Shown: one piece after another, positions 10,403 to 17,271 of the stretch
Layout: every line of letters begins with the position of its first letter
Numbering within the stretch: position 1 is the stretch's first letter
Assembly (NCBI GenBank): GCA_011523845.1
Contig: WTFV01000188.1
Coordinates: forward strand, 1-57,014
From: Acidobacteriota bacterium
GTDB taxonomy: Bacteria > Acidobacteriota > Vicinamibacteria > Vicinamibacterales > UBA8438
Length of the DNA: 57,014 nucleotides
Direction of reading: 5' to 3'
The notes under the pieces: generated by a model
Told to the model about the DNA's origin: nothing
The model's input: only the letters and a program-made list of their open reading frames with translations
The model's database searches: none
Position numbers and translations under genes: made by a program

Positions 10403-11579
10403 CCTCGGACGGCCGCTCATGACGGGAACGACAGGGCTCGGCGCGACCGTGCGGGTCGTGCTGACGGGAGCATTGCTCCTCGGAGGATGGGGAGCCCGCC
10501 CGGCTTCCGCCGAACCCACATTCCTCTCCAAACAGTACCCGCGATGTACCGCCTGCCACTACTCGGCTTCGGGGGGCGGACTCCTGACACCCTACGGGCG
10601 GTCGCTGTCACGGGAAGAGATCTCGACCTTCGGCCGACAGGGGGCGAGTGGAGTCCCGGCCGCCGGATCGACCGCCGGCGAGGAGGGCTTCCTGTACGGC
10701 GCCCTGTCGAGCGAGAGCCCGCTGCAGCTCGGCCTCGACGTCAGGCCCTCGCACCTGGACGTCGACGTGCCCGGCCGCGCCATCGCCGACCGCAACTTCC
10801 TGATGAACCTGGATCTGCAGGCCGCCTGGCGGTGGGACCGCTGGACGGCGTACGGCTCGGTGGGACGCGCACCGGTCGGCGGCGGCGAGCTCGTGTCCTA
10901 CGAGCACTGGGTCTCCTGGCAGGTCACGGACACCGTGAGCGTGCGAGGCGGGCGCTTCCTCGCGGCCTACGGCGTCCGGTTCGCCGACCACACGTCGTTC
11001 ACCCGCGCGCGCCTGGACCTCGCCCAGGACGACCAGGTCTACGGCATCGAACTGGGCGTGTCGACCGACCGCACGCTGCTGCAGGTGTCGGCCGGCCCGG
11101 GACGCGCCGAGTCCATCATCGCGGACGACGGGCGGCAGGCGTTCACCACGAGCGCGCGGTTTCAGCTCGACCTGAGCCCGCGGATGGTTCTGGTCGCATC
11201 GACGCTGCACCGCGGCACATCGGAGACCGCTCCCCGCAGCACGGGTACCGGCCTGTCCTTCGGCTACGCGCCGGCCCCGTGGCTGACCACCTGGACGCAC
11301 GCGGACCTGCAGTTCCAGCGGCTCGACGCCAGCGGCCGGGCCTACATCCTCGCCAACCAGACGTCCGTCGAGGCGCTGCGGGGGGTCTGGCTCCGGATCT
11401 CGCCGCAGTTGCGGTGGACCGACACCGACCCGCGGAGCGAGATACGCCGCATGGTGTACGGCCTGGACCTCTACCCGCGCACGCATTGGCACGTCAACCT
11501 GTCCTGGTACCGGGACCGCCTGCCCTTCACCGACCGGGGCTCGCGGACACTGCTGGCGCAGTTGCACCTCTACCTCTAG
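10392..11579 (+). CDS. Monohaem c-type cytochrome with predicted outer-membrane barrel region
   Basis: The 395-aa protein has a signal peptide (RVVLTGALLLGG) and one haem motif CTACH at residues 52-56. About 300 residues with alternating aromatic and polar strands then end in a terminal Leu-Tyr-Leu, as in outer-membrane barrels. The GTG at 10392 overlaps the YceI gene by 11 bases; ATG 10419 is an alternative that keeps the signal peptide. Its coupling to YceI suggests an envelope redox role. I infer an electron-conducting or porin-like protein; no named family is certain. Confidence 0.65.
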   Translation: MRDDLGRPLMTGTTGLGATVRVVLTGALLLGGWGARPASAEPTFLSKQYPRCTACHYSASGGGLLTPYGRSLSREEISTFGRQGASGVPAAGSTAGEEGFLYGALSSESPLQLGLDVRPSHLDVDVPGRAIADRNFLMNLDLQAAWRWDRWTAYGSVGRAPVGGGELVSYEHWVSWQVTDTVSVRGGRFLAAYGVRFADHTSFTRARLDLAQDDQVYGIELGVSTDRTLLQVSAGPGRAESIIADDGRQAFTTSARFQLDLSPRMVLVASTLHRGTSETAPRSTGTGLSFGYAPAPWLTTWTHADLQFQRLDASGRAYILANQTSVEALRGVWLRISPQLRWTDTDPRSEIRRMVYGLDLYPRTHWHVNLSWYRDRLPFTDRGSRTLLAQLHLYL

Positions 11580-11718
11580 CAGCGCGTGGTGAAACCCCGC
11601 GTCGCACCAAGAGCGGCGAGGCGCCCCGACACCCATACCCGGCGCGACGAGGAAGCACATTGGGCATATTCGACCGAGGAGCAACGCCGTCAGACGGGAT
11701 GCATCGCCGCTCGAATGC
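11577..11718 (+). repeat. Dispersed intergenic repeat, copy 1
   Basis: This begins at the stop codon of the cytochrome gene (TAGCAGCGCGTGGTGAAAC) and runs to ATGCATCGCCGCTCGAATG. It matches, with changes and gaps, the reverse complement of 18891-19027. Shared blocks are GTGGTGAAAC, AGAGCGGCGAGGCGCC, CGCGACGAGG, GACCGAGGAGCAAC and GGGATGCATCGCCGCTCG. A weaker third fragment may lie at 11765-11805. It fills most of the 263-bp gap before the lipoprotein gene. Confidence 0.7.
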
Positions 11719-11829
11719 GGCGGGACCTCTTGCCACGGGCTGCTTGCGAAAGCTGCACGGATCAGTCGCTCGCGGAGAGACGAAGCGGCGCGACGAGCCC
11801 GGCGGCTGGACCCGTCGCACACCGTTGGG

Positions 11830-11842
11830 TACGCTTTCGTCC
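11830..11842 (+). promoter_or_regulatory. Candidate -10 box for a leaderless transcript
   Basis: TACGCT at 11830-11835 lies seven bases before the ATG at 11843, and no Shine-Dalgarno sequence is present. This spacing would place transcription start at or next to the start codon. Confidence 0.35.
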
Positions 11843-12295
11843 ATGAGCACGATGGTTCGTTGTCTGCCGCTGCTGGTCGTCATGGGTCTCGCCGCCTGCG
11901 GCGACGATTCTCCGACGGCGCCGACGCCGCCGGGCCCGACGACCCCGACGACCCCGACGACCCCGCCCACGGGCACGCTGACGGCTACGTTGTCGAGCAT
12001 CCAGACAGAGTTGTTCAACCCGTCGTGCGTCAGGCACCACGGCCCGTCCGCAGCCGAGGCGGGCCTCGACATCTCGGAAGGTCGCTCGTTCGAGAACCTG
12101 GTGAACGTGACGAGCGCCCAGGTGGGACTGTATCTCGTCGAACCGGGCGACGCAGAGAACAGCTACCTGATTCACAAGCTCGACGGTCGTGCGGGGATCG
12201 TCGGCGCACGGATGCCCCCGAACGGTCCGTTCATCGCGGACGAGGCGCTCGACATCATCGAGCAGTGGATCAACGACGGCGCCCGGAACAATTGA
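11843..12295 (+). CDS. Small lipoprotein related to cytochrome-like domains, haem motif lost
   Basis: The 150-aa protein has a lipoprotein signal (LPLLVVMGLAAC, lipid Cys at about residue 19) and a Pro/Thr-rich linker of about 25 residues. A ~100-residue domain follows with FNPSCVRHHGP, then a Gly-Leu-Asp segment, YLIHKLDG, MPPNGP and DIIEQWINDGA. That is the layout of small Acidobacteriota CxxCH proteins, but the second haem Cys is His here, so covalent haem attachment is unlikely. ATG 11843 is preferred because the lipobox then falls at the right distance. It precedes a PQQ-like protein on the same strand. Confidence 0.75.
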   Translation: MSTMVRCLPLLVVMGLAACGDDSPTAPTPPGPTTPTTPTTPPTGTLTATLSSIQTELFNPSCVRHHGPSAAEAGLDISEGRSFENLVNVTSAQVGLYLVEPGDAENSYLIHKLDGRAGIVGARMPPNGPFIADEALDIIEQWINDGARNN

Positions 12296-12373
12296 TTCCC
12301 GGCCGGCCGCGGGGCTGCGAGCAGGCGGGCGGAGGCCGCTGCCGCTGAAGCGGATGGCTGCCAGGGAGGCAAG

Positions 12374-13729
12374 GTGAAGAGACACTTCGGTTGGCTGGTG
12401 GGGACGACTCTGCCATTGCTGCTGCTGCCCGTGCCGGACACGGCCGCCGCATCCGACGACTGGCCGCAGTTCCGGGGACCCGAGGGGACGGCGGTGGTGG
12501 CCGACGACCCCGCGCTCCCCGAGACCTGGAGCGCAACGGAGAACGTGGCCTGGAAGACGCCGATCCCGGGTCGGGGATGGTCGAGCCCCATCGTCCGGGG
12601 CGATCGCGTCTTCGTGACGTCGGTTGTCGCCGAGGAGGACTACCAGGGTCCGCGGCCCGGCCTGTACCTGCCGGAGACCGGCAACGAGACACCGCCCGAT
12701 CCGCCGCCGGGCACGCATCACTGGATGGTGTTCTGCCTCGACCTGGAAACCGGCACGCTCGTTTGGCAGCGCACGGCGCATTCCGGCCTCGTAGCCTCGA
12801 CCATCCACCCGAAGAACTCCTTCGCGTCGGCCACGCCGGTGACCGACGGCGAGCGGGTCTACGCGCTCTTCGGCAACCTCGGCCTGTTCGCCTACGACCT
12901 CGACGGCAACCTCGTCTGGTCCCGCCCGGTCGAGCACCACATGGATCAGTGGGGATGGGGCGCCGGCTCGTCGCCCACCCTGCTCGACGATCAGGTGCTC
13001 GTGATGCACGACAACGACGAGGAGTCCTACCTGGCGTCCTTCGACACGGCCACCGGCGAGCAGAACTGGCGGGTGGAGCGCGACGAGGTGAGCGCGTGGT
13101 CGACCCCGTTCATCTGGCGCAACGACCTGCGCACCGAGATCGTCACCGTGGCCAAGACCCAGGTGCGGTCGTACGACCCGTCCGGCAACCTGCTCTGGTG
13201 GTTCGCTGGGCGGATGACGAACGTGACGGTGCCGACACCGATCCCGGGCGACGGCATCCTCTACGTCAGCTCCGGCTACGTCGGGAACGACCACCGGCCG
13301 GTATACGCCGTGCTCCCCGGCGCCGAGGGCGACATCACGCTCGGGCCCAACCAGCGCGCCAACGAGTACATCCGCTGGTACCAGCCGCGCATCGGGTCGT
13401 ACAACCCGTCGCCGCTGCTCTACCGCGGCATCTACTACACGCTGCACGACCGGGGGTTCTTCACCGCCCACGACGCGCGCACCGGCCGCACCGTCTACGA
13501 CCGCGTCCGCATCGAACGGGGCGCGACCTTCACGTCGTCGCCGTGGGCCTACAACGGCAGGATCTTCGCCCTGAGCGAGGAGGGCGACACCTACGTCATC
13601 GCGGCCGGACCGGAGTTCGCGGTGCTCGGCAAGAACGTCCTCGGCGAGATGACGCTCGCCTCTCCCGCCATCGTGGGCCGCACGCTGCTGTTGAGGACCG
13701 CATCGCACCTGTATGCCATCCGGCGATAG
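12374..13729 (+). CDS. Secreted PQQ-like beta-propeller protein
   Basis: The 451-aa protein has a signal peptide (LPLLLLPVPDTAAA) and then DWPQFRGPEGT, the standard opening of the secreted PQQ-binding-like propeller family. Repeated blade motifs follow (WSSPIVRGDRVFVTS, LDLETGTLVWQR, YDLDGNLVWSR, FDTATGEQNW, YDPSGNLLWW). No dehydrogenase active site is visible, so it is probably a structural or binding propeller, not a quinoprotein enzyme. The start is GTG at 12374, just after GGGAGG. It follows the lipoprotein gene by 78 bases and may be co-transcribed with it. Confidence 0.85.
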   Translation: MKRHFGWLVGTTLPLLLLPVPDTAAASDDWPQFRGPEGTAVVADDPALPETWSATENVAWKTPIPGRGWSSPIVRGDRVFVTSVVAEEDYQGPRPGLYLPETGNETPPDPPPGTHHWMVFCLDLETGTLVWQRTAHSGLVASTIHPKNSFASATPVTDGERVYALFGNLGLFAYDLDGNLVWSRPVEHHMDQWGWGAGSSPTLLDDQVLVMHDNDEESYLASFDTATGEQNWRVERDEVSAWSTPFIWRNDLRTEIVTVAKTQVRSYDPSGNLLWWFAGRMTNVTVPTPIPGDGILYVSSGYVGNDHRPVYAVLPGAEGDITLGPNQRANEYIRWYQPRIGSYNPSPLLYRGIYYTLHDRGFFTAHDARTGRTVYDRVRIERGATFTSSPWAYNGRIFALSEEGDTYVIAAGPEFAVLGKNVLGEMTLASPAIVGRTLLLRTASHLYAIRR

Positions 13730-13830
13730 GCGGCTCAAGTCGGACCTCGATGCGACGGTGACATCGCCATGCTCCAGCGGCTTCGCGCGGCCCCGTCAAG
13801 CCTTGCCGGGCCGCATGTGCCGGCCGGCCG

Positions 13831-14337
13831 ATGAGTTCTCTGGCCGACGTCTTCCGCGTGTTGAATCGGATGCGCGACGAGAGAATAGTGGCACGGTACG
13901 CCGTCGGTGGCGCGACCGCCGTCCTGTTCTACGCTGAGCCGACCCGCACTTACGATCTGGATGTGTTCGTCGCCGTCGACGCGGTCGGCAACGATGCGCT
14001 TGCGCCACTGTCGGGCATCTACGAGTGGGCGCGAGTGCAGGGCTTCGGACTACAGGCCGAGCACCTCCTGATCGAGGGGGTCCCGGTGCAGTTTCTGCCC
14101 GCGTACAATGCCCTCGTGGAGGCTGCGCTCTCGACCGCACGGGTACACGACTACGGCGGCGTGCGGGTCCGCGTCGTGGACCCCGAGCACCTGGTCGCCC
14201 TGGCCTTGCAGGCCGGCGGCGCGCGGCGGCGCGAGCGCGCTTGGCAGCTCCTGGAGGCGGGCGTCGTGGACCGGGAGCGGCTGCGGCGCATCCTGATGAC
14301 CCATGCCATTACAGCAGAGATCCCGGACGATGCCTGA
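13831..14337 (+). CDS. Nucleotidyltransferase-like protein (AbiEii-type)
   Basis: The 168-aa protein has a minimal nucleotidyltransferase pattern: VGGATAVLFY at about residues 25-34, then TRTYDLDVFV with the DxD-type acidic pair, and a hydrophobic strand with VDPEHLVALAL. This resembles the short AbiEii/DUF6036-like enzymes that act as toxins in type IV toxin-antitoxin or abortive-infection pairs. The stop overlaps the next small gene, so they form a two-gene unit. The activity is inferred from the motif only. Confidence 0.7.
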   Translation: MSSLADVFRVLNRMRDERIVARYAVGGATAVLFYAEPTRTYDLDVFVAVDAVGNDALAPLSGIYEWARVQGFGLQAEHLLIEGVPVQFLPAYNALVEAALSTARVHDYGGVRVRVVDPEHLVALALQAGGARRRERAWQLLEAGVVDRERLRRILMTHAITAEIPDDA

Positions 14338-14521
14338 CCGCCCACCCGAAGACGTCACGAGGCTGCTGGAACGGAAGCGCGCCTGGCATCAGGCGCAGGC
14401 GGCGGCGCCGTTGCAGGAAAAGGTGCGCGTCCTCCTGGAGCTGCAGCGGCAGGACCTGCCACTCATTGCTCGCCAGCGTCCGCTCCGCCCGTGGGAGCGA
14501 CCGTGGGACATCAATCCGTAG
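14330..14521 (+). CDS. Small partner protein of the nucleotidyltransferase gene
   Basis: This is a 63-aa, charged, helical protein with no recognised domain. It contains EKVRVLLELQRQDLPL and ends in RPLRPWERPWDI. Its ATG lies inside the end of the nucleotidyltransferase gene (8-base overlap), the usual arrangement of toxin-antitoxin and other two-component small operons. I infer that it is the partner or antitoxin of the upstream protein. Too short to say more. Confidence 0.6.
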   Translation: MPDRPPEDVTRLLERKRAWHQAQAAAPLQEKVRVLLELQRQDLPLIARQRPLRPWERPWDINP

Positions 14522-14563
14522 GACGGCCGCCATCCGGCGCCGGAGCCGCGACTGCCACGCGGC

Positions 14564-15514
14564 CTACGGGACGAACGCCGGGGTCCGCACGAGCACGTAC
14601 GTGACGTGGCCGCCGTCCGGAACCAGGTAGCCGTGGGGCATCCGCGCCGGGATGTGGAGCACGTCCCCGGCCGCTACCGGATGACGTTCACCGCCCGCGA
14701 TGCCGCTGCCCCGGCTGCCGTCGCGGTCGAGCATCTCGCCTCCCACGAGCAACTCCCCGGCGCCGCTCTGGATCAGCACGACATCGATGATCTCGTCGTG
14801 GATCTCCGGGACGCCGTCGGCATCGCGGTGGATGAAGCGGAAACGATGGGCGCCGCTCGGGTTACCGTAGTCGGCCAGCGTCTCGCGGGCGGAGCGGTCC
14901 GGGCCGATCCTGGTCGCCAGGCCCGCGTTGCGCCAATCCAGCTCCGTCGCGCTCCACATCGCGAAGCCCGGCGGCTCGAAGTCGAGCACCGGCCCGTCGC
15001 GGCGCGCAACCGGCTCGCCGGCGAAGGCCGGGAGCCTGACCAGCACGTAGGTGACGTGGCCGCCGTCCGGGACCAGATAGCGGTGCGGCGTGTCCGCCGG
15101 GATGTGGATGACGTCGCCGGCGCCGACCGGATACTGCACACCGCCGGCGATGTCGCTGCCCCGGTATTCGCCGTCGCCCCCGCTGCGGTCGACCATCTCG
15201 CCACCCACCACGAGCGTGCTGGCTCCGCTCTGGATGAACACGACGTCCTCAATGTGCGCGTGCTGCTCGGGCACGCCGTTTGCGTCCCGCCTGATGAAGC
15301 GAAACCGGTGAGCGCCCCTCGGGTTGCCGTAGTCGGCCAGCGTCTCGCGGGCGGAACCGTCGGGACGTATCCGCTCGGACAACGCGCCGTTGCGCTGCAC
15401 CAGCTCCGCTGCGCTCCACATGACGAACCCCGGCGCTTCGGTCTGGGCGGCACCCAGTGTCGGGAAGAACATGATCACAGTAAGAACAAGGTGAAGAAGT
15501 GTCTGAATGGTCAT
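14564..15514 (-). CDS. Secreted protein with two tandem cupin domains
   Basis: The 316-aa protein has a signal peptide (TLLHLVLTVIMFFPTLGAAQ) and two near-identical ~130-residue cupin domains. Shared blocks include SARETLADYGNP, GAHRFRFI, GVPE.H, a glycine-rich VGGEM, AGDV.HIPA..PH and YLVPDGGHVTYVLVR. The second PH of each domain sits where cupins bind metal; the HAH metal motif of domain 1 is HDE in domain 2. The short distance suggests a recent internal duplication. ATG 15514 is preferred over the upstream ATG at 15547 because of the signal peptide. The substrate is unknown. Confidence 0.8.
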   Translation of the reverse strand: MTIQTLLHLVLTVIMFFPTLGAAQTEAPGFVMWSAAELVQRNGALSERIRPDGSARETLADYGNPRGAHRFRFIRRDANGVPEQHAHIEDVVFIQSGASTLVVGGEMVDRSGGDGEYRGSDIAGGVQYPVGAGDVIHIPADTPHRYLVPDGGHVTYVLVRLPAFAGEPVARRDGPVLDFEPPGFAMWSATELDWRNAGLATRIGPDRSARETLADYGNPSGAHRFRFIHRDADGVPEIHDEIIDVVLIQSGAGELLVGGEMLDRDGSRGSGIAGGERHPVAAGDVLHIPARMPHGYLVPDGGHVTYVLVRTPAFVP

Positions 15515-15579
15515 TGGAGATTTCCTATGCCCGCTCCGCTCTTGCATGCAGACCTCCGAAGCCCGTACCGTGCTTCGGC

Positions 15580-15990
15580 TCAGTATCCCCCGTGATAGTA
15601 CGTCTTCTCATCCAGTACGTCCCTACATGCCTGTAACAGATCGTCTCTTCGGGACTCAGTAAAGAAACTCCCGACAACCCCGTGCATCGGGTTCAAACCA
15701 AACTTCGGGTTGGTTCTTGCCCCAATATTCACAATATACTCCTTCGCCTCTTCGTCTGTCCCAACCGCTATACATTCATCTCGTAGAACACGCTCAACCT
15801 CCAGGGCAACGGCCAGGGGACACCAAGTGCGGCTCGCCGGATCATAGTTGCAACCGTCAACAACCATTGGACTACCAGATTCCACATGCTTTTCAAGCAC
15901 CGCCAACTGATGCCGGTTGAGCTGTTCGAGCCCCCTTCTCAGGGCCGTGTACCGTGGATCATTCCTGGAGCAAAGGTGTCTTTCCACCAT
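15580..15990 (-). CDS. Uncharacterised 136-aa protein in the low-G+C insert
   Basis: I do not recognise this protein. It has an N-terminal helix (LRRGLEQLNRHQLAVLEKHV), a central DGCNYDPASRTWCPLAVAL segment with two Cys, and a C-terminal GLNPMHGVVGSFFTESRRDDLLQACRDVL segment that looks conserved. ATG 15990 follows GGAGGA by about ten bases. It lies 37 bases after the membrane-anchored dUTPase-fold gene on the same strand, so the two are likely co-transcribed. Both have base composition near 50% G+C, unlike all neighbours. Confidence 0.7.
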   Translation of the reverse strand: MVERHLCSRNDPRYTALRRGLEQLNRHQLAVLEKHVESGSPMVVDGCNYDPASRTWCPLAVALEVERVLRDECIAVGTDEEAKEYIVNIGARTNPKFGLNPMHGVVGSFFTESRRDDLLQACRDVLDEKTYYHGGY

Positions 15991-16027
15991 GTCACAAGTC
16001 CTCCATCCTGATCTCTTTGTCCGCGAT

Positions 16028-16612
16028 TCACCCCATCACCAACATTGCCACGATGCTACCAAAGACACTGATCACGAAAGTAACCGCTCCCGTGACGATG
16101 TACGGGCGGACCTTCATCAGCTTCTCCGCCCAGCCATCAGAGATCCCCTCCGGGTCCGGCCGACGTGTCTCGCCTTGGCACTCTCCGTCAGTCTGACAGA
16201 AAACAACAGCACAGAATGGGTACCCCGGTTCGAGCGGAATACTGCCAGTGCCGGCGTTGAACACCGTGATGTAGAGCGTGTCGCTGTAATTTGGATCTAC
16301 TTTCAAATTCGAAACAATGAGACCCTTGGATGCCAAAGAGGCCCGAGAACATATGAAACCCAGCACTTGAGGCCCGGTCGTTATGTGTTCCCTTGTTTCG
16401 AGAACAACGCACTCATTCGGCTTGAGGACGAAGCCTTCGTCCACCTTATGCAGGGACGCCCCGCCTTTCTTTACATGAACGCCCTTTATCGAGAGGTCAC
16501 GACTCATTCCGTCGGCACCGGTGCGCCCGAGAACCCTCAATTCTCCATCAGGTCCCTTTTCTCGTATCTCTACTTTGTGCGTCTCCCACTCAGACGTCCT
16601 GATGAATGTCAA
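16028..16612 (-). CDS. Membrane-anchored dUTPase/dCTP-deaminase-fold protein
   Basis: The 194-aa protein has the core trimeric dUTPase/Dcd pattern: FVLKPNECVVLETREHI (residues 61-77), CSRASLASKGLIV (88-100, like the RSGLG motif), LKVDPNY with D106 at the catalytic dUTPase Asp position, LYITVFNAG and IPLEPGYPFCAVVF. The Glu that dCTP deaminase uses is a Thr (about T116), so dUTPase-like or pure nucleotide-binding activity is likelier. The glycine-rich C-terminal dUTPase motif is absent; residues 171-193 form a transmembrane helix instead. The start is TTG 16612 after GAGGA. The gene abuts a truncated vapC and has low G+C, which points to transfer. I infer a nucleotide-sensing or depleting defence role. 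Confidence 0.7.
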   Translation of the reverse strand: MTFIRTSEWETHKVEIREKGPDGELRVLGRTGADGMSRDLSIKGVHVKKGGASLHKVDEGFVLKPNECVVLETREHITTGPQVLGFICSRASLASKGLIVSNLKVDPNYSDTLYITVFNAGTGSIPLEPGYPFCAVVFCQTDGECQGETRRPDPEGISDGWAEKLMKVRPYIVTGAVTFVISVFGSIVAMLVMG

Positions 16613-16781
16613 GTCTCGCGTCCTCGCATCTGGCCAGCATAGTAGAAAACACGAGCACGATGGCGGCGAGAAGAAGACGAGACCGCGTCACAGTGGTCCG
16701 CCACCACAGGCTCGCAGCCTCATGATGAGGATGCTCCGCCACCAATATCGCCAGCCCCACATCGACGTCAGCGAGAATGTA
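16590..16781 (-). pseudogene. Truncated VapC-like PIN toxin remnant
   Basis: On the minus strand right after the VapB-like gene, a frame reads YILADVDVGLAILVAEHPHH and then EAASLWW, a typical VapC N-terminus with the first catalytic Asp. Homology stops near 16690. The expected start codon is replaced by TAG before TAC-ATT, and the remaining ~100 residues are absent. The dUTPase-fold gene begins inside the leftover frame, so the toxin was cut by the insertion. Confidence 0.6.
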
Positions 16782-17067
16782 CTACGCGGTCGACGTCATC
16801 TTCGTCGAGCAGCCGCTGGGCGTGGCCGCCTCTCAGTCGACGCAGAGCGGGCCCCGTGGCGCCGGTGACGAGCGGGAACACGCAACCGGCGCTGAGCTCT
16901 TGCCCGTCGAGCGACGACACGCCGGCCGGCTCGGGCAAGCGCCCATCACCGGCCAGGTGACTCTCCAGCGCATCGCGCACGATATCCTTGAGACGAAGCC
17001 CCCGTAACGCGGCCTCGGCTTTTGCCTGCCGGAGCAAACGCTCAGGAATCTCAATCGTGGTTCGCAC
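16768..17067 (-). CDS. VapB-like antitoxin
   Basis: This protein of about 99 aa starts VRTTIEIPERLLRQAK, the strand-helix of VapB/ribbon-helix-helix antitoxins, then LRLKDIVRDALE. The start is GTG 17067; ATG 17100 upstream would add residues that do not fit the family. The C-terminal part after residue ~60 is low-complexity and would bind the toxin. The toxin that should follow is only a remnant, so this antitoxin is orphaned. Confidence 0.65.
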   Translation of the reverse strand: MRTTIEIPERLLRQAKAEAALRGLRLKDIVRDALESHLAGDGRLPEPAGVSSLDGQELSAGCVFPLVTGATGPALRRLRGGHAQRLLDEDDVDRVVHSR

Positions 17068-17189
17068 AAGTGTGCACCTTAGCATCATTGATGCGTTCAT
17101 GCGTGCCGGAAACGTTTTCGACCGAGGGCAGGATCAGGACCTACGGTGAAGCACGAGGGAAGGGGTCTGGTTGGCGGCCGCCCCCCAAC

Positions 17190-17235
17190 AGAAAAGCCCC
17201 GGGCGGCGTGGTCGAAACCGGACCAGCCGCCCGAG
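17190..17235 (-). terminator. Intrinsic terminator of the ankyrin gene
   Basis: CGGGCGGC (17200-17207) and GCCGCCCG (17226-17233) form a stem, extended inside by TGGTC/GACCA. Read on the minus strand it is followed by GGGGCTTTTCTG, giving the T-run. It lies about 40 bases past the ankyrin stop. Confidence 0.7.
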
Positions 17236-17271
17236 GCGTTGACGCAAGTTCCTTGCAAGCGCCGCTAACCG

